From Clostridiaceae bacterium (GTDB taxonomy: Bacteria; Bacillota; Clostridia; Lachnospirales; Lachnospiraceae): a stretch of DNA of 64,000 nt. The stretch lies in assembly GCA_910575435.1 (NCBI GenBank), contig CAJTGI010000016.1, positions 1 through 64,000 of the forward strand, given 5' to 3'. The translations under genes were made by a program, and so were the position numbers. Below, piece by piece: positions 49,332-58,329 of this stretch. The notes under the pieces are model-generated. The model was not told where the DNA came from and ran no database searches. It saw only the letters and a program-made list of their open reading frames with translations. Position 1 is the stretch's first letter; each line of letters begins with the position of its first letter.

Positions 49332-50159
49332 TCATTTTGAAAATGCCGAAATTAATCTATCCCATGTCTTTTGCATATCCTCTATTTTATCTCTGACCTC
49401 CTGTGCTTTCTCCATGTTTTTTTCAGTTCCTATCCCTTTTTCATAGCAAATAACCAACAACTTTCTCGCTTCATCTTCCTCATAACAAAATAGTTCATTT
49501 GCCCTCTCTAACATCTGAAAACCCCTTTTTTGATTTATTGACGTTCCCAACCCATTTAGACAACAGACTGCTAAATAATATATCCCCCAGTCTTCACCAT
49601 TTTTATATGCATTTTGCAACCATGCATACGCTTGAGAATAGTCCTGCATAACTCCTTTCCCCTCATAATACATAATTCCCGTTTTTGCCATTCCCATTGC
49701 ATCGCCAAGCTCTGCCGATCGCAAATATGCTTGAAAACTTTTTACCTCATCCTGAGGAATTCCGTTTCCATCTGCTAAACAACTCCCCAGAAAGTAATAG
49801 CCATCTGCATAATTTATTTGTGCAGCTCTTTGATATAGTTCTACTGCTTTCTTTTCATCCCTTACGACATATTTTCCTTGCATATAAAAATGTCCAAGCT
49901 GGCATAATGCTTTTCCATTTCCCTGTTTTCCCAAATTCTGATATATAGTAACCGCTTCACTGCCAACCTTTTCATCATCATAATAATTTGCATACAAGCG
50001 AAATGATTCTGCAATCTGAAACAATGCTTCTAAGTTTCCCTCTTTCGCCAGAGATATATTATCTTCATAAATAACTTTTATTTCTAATTCTGCATCTGAA
50101 AGTTTCACTGGTTTCATCGTATTTGGATTAATCTGTCTATTATAAAGTTTATTTAACAA
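49332..50159 (-). CDS. Sel1-repeat protein, last gene of the CHAT operon
   Basis: 275 residues of Sel1-type solenoid: ALCQLGHFYMQGKYVVRDEKKAVELYQRAA, DGYYFLGSCLADGNGIPQDEVKSFQAY, GMAKTGIMYYEGKGVMQDYSQAYAW, CCLNGLGTSINQKRGFQML, about six repeats. Such repeats bind proteins. The start is probably the TTG at 50159 (GAGGTGA upstream); the first ATG (50117) has no site. It follows the CHAT gene by 15 bp and is followed by a terminator, so it belongs to this operon. Possible adaptor or substrate of the protease. Confidence 0.85.
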   Translation of the reverse strand: MLNKLYNRQINPNTMKPVKLSDAELEIKVIYEDNISLAKEGNLEALFQIAESFRLYANYYDDEKVGSEAVTIYQNLGKQGNGKALCQLGHFYMQGKYVVRDEKKAVELYQRAAQINYADGYYFLGSCLADGNGIPQDEVKSFQAYLRSAELGDAMGMAKTGIMYYEGKGVMQDYSQAYAWLQNAYKNGEDWGIYYLAVCCLNGLGTSINQKRGFQMLERANELFCYEEDEARKLLVICYEKGIGTEKNMEKAQEVRDKIEDMQKTWDRLISAFSK

Positions 50160-50174
50160 TGCTCATCACCTCAT

Positions 50175-53030
50175 CTAAAATTTATATTGATAACAAATAA
50201 ATGAAGCCCAATATTTAGGTGCTTTGTAAGGGCATATTTGATCCGGGTACCCTTTAAAGTTCATTAACACATTTCTCTCCAAATTGCCACTCGAACTTCT
50301 CTCCTGCCCTTTAAAACGTTCACGAATTTCTTTTACCGTTGTCGTTCTTAACTTAATTTTTGCATTATCTAACGAAAGTGGTATACCGTCTCCTTGCTTA
50401 ATATACTCATATAAAAAAATCATTAAAAGAGAACCAGCCAGATCATCCACCTCCCAAAGTGACGATATGACATACTTCACGCCTGCAACACCAAATGCCA
50501 AATGCAACCCACTCTGCTGTTCATAAACTGAATATCTGCTGTCTGCCGATTTACATGCTGATAATGTAACCAAATTTGTTTCTTTTAAATCCATTCGGCT
50601 TATTTCTTCTGCTGTCAGTAGGCCATTTCCATATTCTATATTCGTCTGCCCAAACATATACCAATTCCATACACCAGTAAATGTTAGCGCAGAATCAAAC
50701 CATGAATTTAATTCGCCAACCAACTGCTGCCATCCATGCGTCGCAATATGCAGATAGCTATACCCCCCCTTTACTTTATATTTCGTAGCATTCTCCGATG
50801 TAAAACTTCTTGTCCCTATAATTTCTGCAATTTTATTTGCTTCATACTTACTAAATGGAAGGTACTTGATTGATTCAACCACGAATTCTCTATTCATTTT
50901 AAAATCTTTTTTATGTTTTTCCATCCATACCTCGACTCGTTGCTCCTTATCTGCTAAAGTTTTGACTGCATATGACGCACCTCCAATAATACAACTATTA
51001 TGAAAAGAATCATTAACTCCATAATCACTCTCAAACAAATCGCGCAAAGACTGGCAGTAAGTAATTTCCTTTTTTCCAATCTTCGGATTACAATAATCAA
51101 AAATCAACCCAAATGGAACTTTAGAGAAATCCATATGCGGGGATATATATATGCGTTCCACTTTCTCTAACAGTTCAAAAAAAGGCTCAAACATACTCCG
51201 CCCTATACATTCTGCCTCATGCCGGATCTTCAACTCTGGATTCCCAATTTTTTCAAATAGGAGATCTAACTGCTGATATAATTCTCCTGAACATTCAATG
51301 CTCTTATGCAACAAATGAACAGAATTAATCTTTGCCATTACAAATACATCAACTTTATTCTTTCTTTTTTCATCGTATTCCAATAAATTAAACGCATCGG
51401 ATTTTCCCCGCCATAGATTGGAATCTGAACAAACAATTTCTATAGCCGCTGTATTGCATGGAATATTTGTCATAATATTTTCATAAGAATACCACTCCAA
51501 TGCCCTGTTTTTTTCATAAGCATCAGAAAATTGATATTCCAATTCTTTAATTTCTTTGTAATATACAAAAGCTTTTCTATTGCGATGATACCTATAATTT
51601 TTTTTATTTGCAGAATCATTTTTTAAGGCATTATATTTCTGCAAAATTTTCTCATGACAAGCTCCATCATGAGATATCTTTTTATTTCTGGCTCTTATTA
51701 TTGACAGCAAACAGTTTTTATAATTAACGGAATACACAAAAGCCTCCTTTAATTTTCCACTGCCCATATAATAAGAGTATGCTATTCTAAATAATGTATT
51801 AATCAAAACCACATATCTTTCCATTTCTATGTTGTCTAAATATAATTCTGCATAAGAATACAGTGATCTCAAATTCTTCATTATACAGTCTGCTACCTTC
51901 TTTTCCATTTCTGCTCTTCCAGTATTATGAAAATACACAATTCCCTCTGCCATAATCAACAAAAACTGCTCTCTTTCTTTTTCACTGACGTATCCGTAAA
52001 AAAAACATTTGACTGCTCTTGTCATATATTCTTCTGCCATATTCTTCTCCTGCTTTCTCTCGCAGAATAAATAAAAAGAATAATATACCTCCGCTTCCAC
52101 ACACCTATCCAGTTCGTTCGCAACAGCACATTTCTCAGCAAACACAGTCTCCATTTTTTCCTTAATATCTTCTGAAAGAGGAACATCTATGTATTCAGAC
52201 AGTTTCAATAAGTCTGTATATATCGCATACATCTGGTCATTCGGACTATCATGAAAAACAATTTCCTTTTCCATACATTCTAGAATCAATTCATATCCCC
52301 TTGCGTATAGCATGCTTTTAATATATGCCCCAGCATATGCAAGCAGCCACGACTGCATAATACTTTGGTCGATTTCCTCCGTTTCACCTGACATCAACTT
52401 GTTATACAGAAAATAGCACACCTTTTTACTACTACGAATATTGCTTTCCCTCTGATAGCACCACGCAAGATGTACCAGCGCACTAAATTCCATTTCTGAA
52501 AGATAACACTCCTCTTCCAACAATCCCAGAAACAATTCGCCATACTTTATAGCAGAAGACATACGTCCTGTATTAGCATGATATACACACAAAGCCATTA
52601 ATGATATTTCATAATAATCCAAATCTCCAACTTTATGAATACTATTTTTTTTCAAATAATTATAAAAGGCATTCGCAATATTATGATAATTTTTAATTTT
52701 GGCACAATTCTTCATCCCGAACAACAACAAACAATATTGTAATTGCAGAAAACTTCCAAAAATCATAGAAAAGGCATTTTCCTCCAATATAAATGCTTTT
52801 TCCCCTAATTGAAGCATTTCTTCATATAAAGCATCTTTGTCCGCCTGAAGGTCATAAACGTAATGCATGATACAATGATTATATGCCGTATTCCATTGTA
52901 TCTCCGATTTAGAACACTTGATTGCAGCGGCTTTGTCTGCATAAAGAACGGCATCACTCCCTGCCCCCTCTTGTGCAGCTATAAGCATCTTATCTGTATA
53001 TTTTTTGATAGTCTTTTCTGCATGACGCAT
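50175..53030 (-). CDS. TPR-CHAT protease (caspase-like)
   Basis: 951 residues from the ATG at 53030 (AGGAAG upstream); a TTG seven codons earlier would overlap the DUF1292 stop. Residues about 1-560 are helical with TPR-like periodicity (KYGELFLGLLEEECYLSEMEFSAL and many similar), and the C-terminal third is a CHAT (caspase HetF-associated) peptidase: the catalytic His is about H765 in YLHIATHG and the Cys about C826 in LVTLSACKSA. FGVAGVKYVISSLWEVDD and a final subdomain follow as usual. Probably a regulated protease whose TPR part senses a partner. The adjacent sigma- and anti-sigma-like genes suggest its target. Confidence 0.93.
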   Translation of the reverse strand: MRHAEKTIKKYTDKMLIAAQEGAGSDAVLYADKAAAIKCSKSEIQWNTAYNHCIMHYVYDLQADKDALYEEMLQLGEKAFILEENAFSMIFGSFLQLQYCLLLFGMKNCAKIKNYHNIANAFYNYLKKNSIHKVGDLDYYEISLMALCVYHANTGRMSSAIKYGELFLGLLEEECYLSEMEFSALVHLAWCYQRESNIRSSKKVCYFLYNKLMSGETEEIDQSIMQSWLLAYAGAYIKSMLYARGYELILECMEKEIVFHDSPNDQMYAIYTDLLKLSEYIDVPLSEDIKEKMETVFAEKCAVANELDRCVEAEVYYSFYLFCERKQEKNMAEEYMTRAVKCFFYGYVSEKEREQFLLIMAEGIVYFHNTGRAEMEKKVADCIMKNLRSLYSYAELYLDNIEMERYVVLINTLFRIAYSYYMGSGKLKEAFVYSVNYKNCLLSIIRARNKKISHDGACHEKILQKYNALKNDSANKKNYRYHRNRKAFVYYKEIKELEYQFSDAYEKNRALEWYSYENIMTNIPCNTAAIEIVCSDSNLWRGKSDAFNLLEYDEKRKNKVDVFVMAKINSVHLLHKSIECSGELYQQLDLLFEKIGNPELKIRHEAECIGRSMFEPFFELLEKVERIYISPHMDFSKVPFGLIFDYCNPKIGKKEITYCQSLRDLFESDYGVNDSFHNSCIIGGASYAVKTLADKEQRVEVWMEKHKKDFKMNREFVVESIKYLPFSKYEANKIAEIIGTRSFTSENATKYKVKGGYSYLHIATHGWQQLVGELNSWFDSALTFTGVWNWYMFGQTNIEYGNGLLTAEEISRMDLKETNLVTLSACKSADSRYSVYEQQSGLHLAFGVAGVKYVISSLWEVDDLAGSLLMIFLYEYIKQGDGIPLSLDNAKIKLRTTTVKEIRERFKGQERSSSGNLERNVLMNFKGYPDQICPYKAPKYWASFICYQYKF

Positions 53031-53047
53031 GTCCCATTCTTCCTTTC

Positions 53048-53554
53048 TCAATCCACAAAATCGAAATTCTCCGCATTGCGTTCTTTAAATAAAACAAAGA
53101 TAGCATTTAATTCTTCTTCGTCTTCAATAGAGAAGTATTCTTCCTCTTCCTCATTTTCACGTACCTCAAGGATTATAACCTCCATAGATTCATCCCCATG
53201 CGGAATACATACCGCATATGCTTTTTCTCTATATTCAATAAAATCCAGTAACTCCACGCAAATATCATTTCCTTCTTCATCAACTATATAAAAAAGATTA
53301 TTTGCCAAATCTGGATTTTCATCATAAAACTTTTCCACTACTGCCTGTGCTGTAATATCCGCCACAGGAATGCTCTGTCCATTTAAAGAACGTACATCAG
53401 CCACACAGACTGGGTTATCAGGACTATTTGTTTCACAAATCAAATACTCATCATTATCATAAAATGTCCTTCCAATAATCTTAGCAACCAATTGCTTCCC
53501 GCTTTTTGAAAATAAGGAAATATACCCATCATCCTGCATTTCATCTATCTTCAT
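53048..53554 (-). CDS. DUF1292-containing protein with N-terminal extension
   Basis: 168 residues from the ATG at 53554 (GGAGG upstream). The C-terminal half matches DUF1292 (FYIVDEEGNDICVELLDFIEYREKAYAVCIP, then an acidic run and EDEEELNAIFVLFK). The N-terminal 75 residues (YISLFSKSGKQLVAKIIGRTFYDN) look like a second, related beta domain. The start lies inside the preceding zinc-finger gene (14-bp overlap) and the stop precedes the CHAT gene by 17 bp. The acidic loops and exposed linker make it a conceivable protease substrate or chaperone; no function is known for the family. Confidence 0.82.
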   Translation of the reverse strand: MKIDEMQDDGYISLFSKSGKQLVAKIIGRTFYDNDEYLICETNSPDNPVCVADVRSLNGQSIPVADITAQAVVEKFYDENPDLANNLFYIVDEEGNDICVELLDFIEYREKAYAVCIPHGDESMEVIILEVRENEEEEEYFSIEDEEELNAIFVLFKERNAENFDFVD

Positions 53555-54170
53555 TTGACACCTCCACAATTTGAAATTCTGCCCCTACAGGAATCTCCCC
53601 TTCTATTCTTACATCATAACAGTCATGTTGTTCATTATACACAAAAGGGTAACTGGCACGAACGTCATCCACAATATAGAGCAAGCGCAAATTTGATATT
53701 TTAAAATCCGTCCCATCCAATCGAAATAATATTCCTTTCGATGTTTTCTTAATATAACTATAATCTGACACTTCATTTTCCATCATTTCACTCTCATTCA
53801 ATACTTCCTCCCCTCTGCTAAGCGCAGGCCGTGGCACAGAATAAAAATTCCAAAGAGCACAAACCTGATCCTTTTTTTCTTCCACAACCCTTTTCAAACC
53901 ATCTATTCCATTAATTAATTTGCATTTTATCTCTTTAATATTGACACATATTTCTTCCTCTTCCGGAACTGAAAATTCTTTCAATGCAGAGAATTGAATT
54001 AATCCACTATCTAACAATGTTTTCTGTATAACATATTCGGCACAAAATTTTTCGTAACAAACATCACACTCTGCCATATGTTTTTTATACTCCAACTGCT
54101 TATCTGATAACAATTCCTCTCTATAATACCTCTGTGCCAGTTCTCTCAAATTTTCTAATGATAAATGCAT
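53541..54170 (-). CDS. Zinc-finger (ZAS-like) anti-sigma-type protein
   Basis: 209 residues from the ATG at 54170 (a GTG three codons earlier is possible). An HxxxCxxC motif, H-M-A-E-C-D-V-C in YKKHMAECDVCYEKF at about residue 30, follows a short helix, as in zinc-binding anti-sigma factors (zf-HC2 fold). The rest is not membrane-spanning, so any anti-sigma activity is cytoplasmic. The C-terminal third is a beta-rich domain (GILFRLDGTDFKISNLRLLYIVDD and VRIEGEIPVGAEFQIVEV). It directly follows the sigma-like gene. Binding of that protein is inferred from position and motif. Confidence 0.7.
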   Translation of the reverse strand: MHLSLENLRELAQRYYREELLSDKQLEYKKHMAECDVCYEKFCAEYVIQKTLLDSGLIQFSALKEFSVPEEEEICVNIKEIKCKLINGIDGLKRVVEEKKDQVCALWNFYSVPRPALSRGEEVLNESEMMENEVSDYSYIKKTSKGILFRLDGTDFKISNLRLLYIVDDVRASYPFVYNEQHDCYDVRIEGEIPVGAEFQIVEVSNEDR

Positions 54171-54179
54171 ATAAATCAC

Positions 54180-55304
54180 CTACCTTCTCAGATCCCATTT
54201 AACATAATCAACGGTCTCTTTCAAAAACTTATCATTTGCAATTAAATCTTTTTCCATCTCTTTATACACGGCCACTTGTACACGAATGGACCAGTTTTCT
54301 ATATTTAAATCACCAAAATCATCTGTAATGATGATTTCCTTTTCTTTCTTATCAGTTACCACATATTTTTCTAGATTCTGCCTAAATACCTCCCCCCACA
54401 CAAGTTTTGTATCAGCCAAAGGTTCCTCATTATATAACCCTGCACATTCACCCTGTAAAAAACCAATATTTTCACCGTACATCGCATCCAAAGCCCATTT
54501 TAATAGGACTGCACTGTTTCGCATAATCTCTCCATATAACACACCATCCTCATAAGAGTATCCGCTCGTTTTTTTTTGACCATTTCTTCCACTTATATCA
54601 TTTATCTTGGCAAGAAATTCTGGCCTACGGCTACCTTTAAATACTAATGGCAACAAACTTGTATAGCAGTATGTAACAATCTTATGTGGATCTTGCGAGG
54701 AATCTGCCAATCTATTGATAAACAAACTCACGATAATATTTTGCATCCTCTCCTTTTCCTCCTGAAAAAGATTAGACTCGGCAAAAACTATTTCATCCCC
54801 ATTTTTCTGCGCCAAAAAATCTCCCTGCATTCCTACTTTTTCCTCATAAGAATCCCAATTTCCTTCTGTCTTCCAATTTTTTCTTACCGACTCAAATACT
54901 GAATGCTCAAATATCCCCAATAACTGCAAATAAAAATTTTCTTCTTCAATTTCCGAAGCATTTTCTTTTATACTCACAAATCCTCTATGGGCTTTTTCTA
55001 TAATTTTTATTCGTATATCTTGTATCAAATCATCTATAAATACCAAACTATGATATCTTGCATCATGTAATAATAACTTATTATAAACAATCCAAAACCC
55101 CGGATCAGATACTAATAAAATAACTTCATTCAGAGCATCTTTATCATTTCGCATAACTGCATCGTATAAGGACGTTACCCTATCCTTACGTTCTTTGCTA
55201 GATAACTTATATGTAACAGACTTTCCCTTGCCATCAATTTTCTGTTTCGGATATTCATAAAACTGATGGTAATGTTTTTGTATGTCCATGTTTTTCATGA
55301 GCAT
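54180..55304 (-). CDS. Sigma-factor-like protein, first gene of the CHAT operon
   Basis: 374 residues; ideal AGGAGG before the ATG at 55304. The segment VFIDDLIQDIRIKIIE followed by FYLQLLGIFEHSVFESVRKNW resembles sigma-70 region 2 (the DxxQ helix and the R-rich DNA-melting helix). Region 4 is not evident; the C-terminal 200 residues are novel-looking (PHKIVTYCYTSLLPLVFKGS, IENWSIRVQVAVYKEMEKDL). By eye it is a highly diverged ECF-like factor, not a certain one. It is the first gene of the operon, which fits an autoregulated sigma. Confidence 0.55.
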   Translation of the reverse strand: MLMKNMDIQKHYHQFYEYPKQKIDGKGKSVTYKLSSKERKDRVTSLYDAVMRNDKDALNEVILLVSDPGFWIVYNKLLLHDARYHSLVFIDDLIQDIRIKIIEKAHRGFVSIKENASEIEEENFYLQLLGIFEHSVFESVRKNWKTEGNWDSYEEKVGMQGDFLAQKNGDEIVFAESNLFQEEKERMQNIIVSLFINRLADSSQDPHKIVTYCYTSLLPLVFKGSRRPEFLAKINDISGRNGQKKTSGYSYEDGVLYGEIMRNSAVLLKWALDAMYGENIGFLQGECAGLYNEEPLADTKLVWGEVFRQNLEKYVVTDKKEKEIIITDDFGDLNIENWSIRVQVAVYKEMEKDLIANDKFLKETVDYVKWDLRR

Positions 55305-55508
55305 ATTTTCCTCCTTAGATTAGAAATCAAAAATACAACACTACAGTTTACAATTATTTACTTATTTCATATGGACTTAATAGCCCTTAAAAAACCACCA
55401 TGCATTTCCTTTGCTCAAACAATTCGCTGTGCTGAATCTTACAAATAAGTTAGCAATGCATCTCTATTCCTCACTATTTCTCCTTTTCGAATACATGACC
55501 AAAATATT

Positions 55509-55814
55509 TTACTGAATCATTTCAAAAATCTTATTACCTATTTTATATGGAACAATAACAAGTATACCAACAAGACATGAAATCATAAGTTTCACAATTA
55601 TGTAGATAAACCATCCCATTATTGGCAACCATATAAAATATATCGGCTGAATTCGATCCAATGCTTTCCAGCCAAAATAAACACCTGGCAGACATAACAA
55701 AGTTCCCACTATCTCAGGTATAAGCCATGCCAAAAATATGATAATTGCATAGCATATTAGAATAATAACTTTGCGTCCCGCACCTGTTTTAAAAAATTGA
55801 GATTTGTCCTTCAT
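55509..55814 (-). CDS. Small membrane protein, about three helices
   Basis: 101 residues with three to four hydrophobic segments (VIILICYAIIIFLAWLIPEIV, IYFIWLPIMGWFIYIIV, MISCLVGILVIVPY) and a basic N terminus. The ATG overlaps the stop of the ORF at 55811 by 4 bp (ATGA). Unknown function. It lies 205 bp upstream of the CHAT operon on the same strand and might be a membrane effector or an unrelated gene; the A+T-rich gap 55315-55508 has no clear promoter. Confidence 0.6.
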   Translation of the reverse strand: MKDKSQFFKTGAGRKVIILICYAIIIFLAWLIPEIVGTLLCLPGVYFGWKALDRIQPIYFIWLPIMGWFIYIIVKLMISCLVGILVIVPYKIGNKIFEMIQ

Positions 55815-56041
55815 ATTATTTTATCCTCCCTGTTAGAAATATAAAAAACACAAATTACATATACAGTTTTTAACGTTTTATCACTTCTTCTTTCAGAAAT
55901 TAATTGCTTATCAACTTTTCCAATATTCGGACTATTTACATACACTAAAAGAATATGCTTATTTTCCGCTTTCAAACGCAGATGAATTTTCAATTTATAA
56001 GCAATACTATCGCCAGCATTTTCTAAACCTTTCTCTGCCAA
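55811..56041 (-). CDS. Short ORF, perhaps a truncated gene
   Basis: 76 residues from a TTG at 56041 that has GGAG immediately adjacent, a poor site. In-frame residues ITELAEKG lie before it back to a stop at 56070. The text KIHLRLKAENKHILLVYVNSPN and DKTLKTVYVICVFYISN reads as an ordinary beta-rich protein fragment. It overlaps the next gene by 4 bp. Region 56042-56330 upstream carries further short open stretches without starts, for example LVIAGLVRIKEARTKDF, so this area seems to be decayed coding sequence. Confidence 0.4.
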   Translation of the reverse strand: MAEKGLENAGDSIAYKLKIHLRLKAENKHILLVYVNSPNIGKVDKQLISERRSDKTLKTVYVICVFYISNREDKII

Positions 56042-56330
56042 CTCCGTAATTCTAATTTGATATTACCTCATCTCTGTATTTCTTCTCCAATCTGTTACAT
56101 ACAGCATTAAAATCTTTTGTCCTCGCCTCTTTTATCCGTACCAATCCTGCTATTACAAGTTCTCGGACTTTCTTTTTCTGTCCGTCCAAAGTTTTTTAGT
56201 AATCTTCTCTTAATGCCACGGCAATAAATCAGTCCTTTCCGCTTTTTTTCTGTATTTCATCACCCAAAGACTTACTTTTTCTACTTATATGATACTCCGT
56301 CCTAATGAAATTTGCAATAATTTCTTATTA

Positions 56331-57844
56331 ACTCAACTTTCCCACCAGTAAATCCGGTGAAGATGCTTGAACTTTCAAGCAAAATAAAGAAATAAATTGG
56401 TGCATTGACATAAAACAGCACCTAATCTTTGGTATAATACGATCACCACAACCTATACCATCCAAAGAAGAGGTGCCGATCTTATGATAAACCAAATGAG
56501 CCAAAATGAAAATACCCAAAATCAGTTTTCTAACGCAATCAAAGAGCTTCAAATCGGAAAACTGATGCGCAAATCGAACATTATCAAATCCTGCGGTGTT
56601 TCCGCATATGAGGTATTTCAGTTTCTGCTACTGTTAGTATTCCAAGGCAGGAATCTTTTCCGCTTCCTGAACTCCAAACGGAAAGAAGGGGCTGTTTCTA
56701 AAAACACTTACTACCGTTTTTTGAATGATACTTCTTTTAACTGGACAAAGTTTCTTCTGCTCCTTGCCGCAAAAGTGACCAGTTCATTCAGCAGGCTTTC
56801 CAGACCGGAACGTGTCAAGGTATTTGTCCTAGATAATTCTGTCATCAAACGGAACCGAAGCAAGGCCGTGGAACTTCTTGCACGGGTATATGACCATGTA
56901 GAGCATAAATACCAAAAAGGATTTACCTTGCTTACACTCGGCTGGTCTGACGGTTACAGCTTCGCCCCGGTAGGGTTTAACCTGCTTTCTTCTGCCAAGA
57001 AGAGCAATCGTTACCAGGAAATTTCTGATAAGATTGACCACCGCACCAACGGCTATAAAACCCGTAAAGAAAGCTTGCTTGCAAAGCCAGACGCTGCAAT
57101 CCTTTTAATCCAAAGGGCATTAGTTTCCGGCATCCAGGCAGATTATGTCCTGATGGACACCTGGTTTACGACAGAACCGATGCTGGCAAAGATTATGGGG
57201 GCCGGATTGGATGCAATCGGGATGGTCAAGCAACTAAAGCAGCACTACAATTACCAGGGCAAGGCCTATATGCTGCCGGAATTGCGCAGATTTGTACGTT
57301 TTAACAACAACAAAAACATTTTTGGTTCTATTATCGTGACAACCAAAATGGGAATCCCGGTTAAGGTTGTCATTGTACGTAACCGCAATAAAAAGAGCGA
57401 GTGCCTGTATCTCCTTAGCACGGACTGCAGCCTCAGCGATACGGAAATCGTACGTATTTATGGAAACCGATGGTCAATGGAATGCTTTTTCAAAGCATCG
57501 AAATCCTTTCTGAAACTCGGCACTGAATTCCAGAGCCGTACCTATGATGCCATGGTCAGCCATACGGCAATTGTATTTACCAGATACACCATACTGGAAT
57601 GGATACGCCGCAATAAAAATGATGAAAAGACCTATGGCGAATTATTCTTTATGTTCTGCGAAGATATCCAGAACATGGATTTAACAACTGCCCTCCAAAG
57701 CCTGACGGCTTTGTTTGTAGAGCATATTTCAACATTGTCAGCAGATGTCACAGCCTGTATAAAAAGTAAAGTAACCGATTGGATGAGCTCTCAAGCCGCA
57801 TTTATACAGGAGTTATTTAGAAATATCTGCTGGGAAAGTTGAGT
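56331..57844. mobile_element. IS4-family insertion sequence, 1514 bp
   Basis: Terminal inverted repeats of 18 bp, one mismatch: ACTCAACTTTCCCACCAG at 56331-56348 and its complement at 57827-57844. One intact transposase gene fills the element and its stop codon lies in the right repeat. No flanking direct repeat could be identified, so the site may have been rearranged after insertion. Confidence 0.88.
56484..57842 (+). CDS. IS4-family DDE transposase
   Basis: 452 residues, intact. Catalytic residues by context: Asp in VFVLDNSVIKRNRSK, Asp in YVLMDTWFTTEPML, and Glu in IYGNRWSMECFFKASKSFL (the YREK-like signature region of IS4). The N-terminal helical part KELQIGKLMRKSNIIKSCGV matches such elements. 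The stop TGA is inside the right inverted repeat. It is the only transposase in this right half of the window. Confidence 0.92.
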   Translation: MINQMSQNENTQNQFSNAIKELQIGKLMRKSNIIKSCGVSAYEVFQFLLLLVFQGRNLFRFLNSKRKEGAVSKNTYYRFLNDTSFNWTKFLLLLAAKVTSSFSRLSRPERVKVFVLDNSVIKRNRSKAVELLARVYDHVEHKYQKGFTLLTLGWSDGYSFAPVGFNLLSSAKKSNRYQEISDKIDHRTNGYKTRKESLLAKPDAAILLIQRALVSGIQADYVLMDTWFTTEPMLAKIMGAGLDAIGMVKQLKQHYNYQGKAYMLPELRRFVRFNNNKNIFGSIIVTTKMGIPVKVVIVRNRNKKSECLYLLSTDCSLSDTEIVRIYGNRWSMECFFKASKSFLKLGTEFQSRTYDAMVSHTAIVFTRYTILEWIRRNKNDEKTYGELFFMFCEDIQNMDLTTALQSLTALFVEHISTLSADVTACIKSKVTDWMSSQAAFIQELFRNICWES

Positions 57845-57853
57845 AACTAATAA

Positions 57854-58104
57854 TTATTTGTGTAAAATGATGTATATATATCCGCATCTTTCCAATTTTC
57901 TTGATATTTCTTTCATATTATCCTTCGAAAAAACAAGATACAAATCGTTTTCAAAAGACTTTAATGTATCTTGATTATTACTCAGAAACGCACCTGAATC
58001 TATAAACAGTTTTTTCCATTCATAATTACTTTTACTTCTGTTACCTTTTTTTCTACTCCACCTAGTAGTAAATCTAAAGTTGCATCCTTAAACATCTCCT
58101 CCAT
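57854..58104 (-). pseudogene. Small gene with a poly-A frameshift, beside the IS4 element
   Basis: From ATG 58104 the frame reads MEEMFKDATLDLLLGGVEKK, then reaches a run of seven A bases (GAAAAAAAGG) and stops soon after. One more A puts it into a frame reading GNRSKSNYEWKKLFIDSGAF and ENDLYLVFSKDNMKEISRKL to the stop at 57854, ten bases from the IS end. Both halves look like real protein. It is either a frameshift mutation or programmed slippage; the IS may also have trimmed the C terminus. Unknown family, about 83 residues. Confidence 0.6.
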
Positions 58105-58273
58105 ATATACCAACGTCCTTTCCCCTTATGTTGCAACATATACCTCTACAATTTACTTTACATGACATATGATCTATAGGCAATTTCATACTTAATGAAA
58201 CTCCCCGCAGCAAGCCGCAGGGAATGTACCCTCCTATGATTCAAATTCCTCGTCCTCTTCACAATTTCCTTCA

Positions 58274-58300
58274 AATTTCGCACCAACGGTGCGAGAAATT
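58274..58300 (-). terminator. Hairpin after the CAT-like gene
   Basis: AATTTC-GCACC-AAC-GGTGC-GAGAAATT is an 11-bp stem with a one-base bulge, 30 bp past the CAT-like stop. Related sequence fragments recur near 48288, so this may be a dispersed intergenic element. Region 58105-58329 is otherwise empty. Confidence 0.5.
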
Positions 58301-58329
58301 CATCAGCCTTTACAATCCCACATTTCCCT

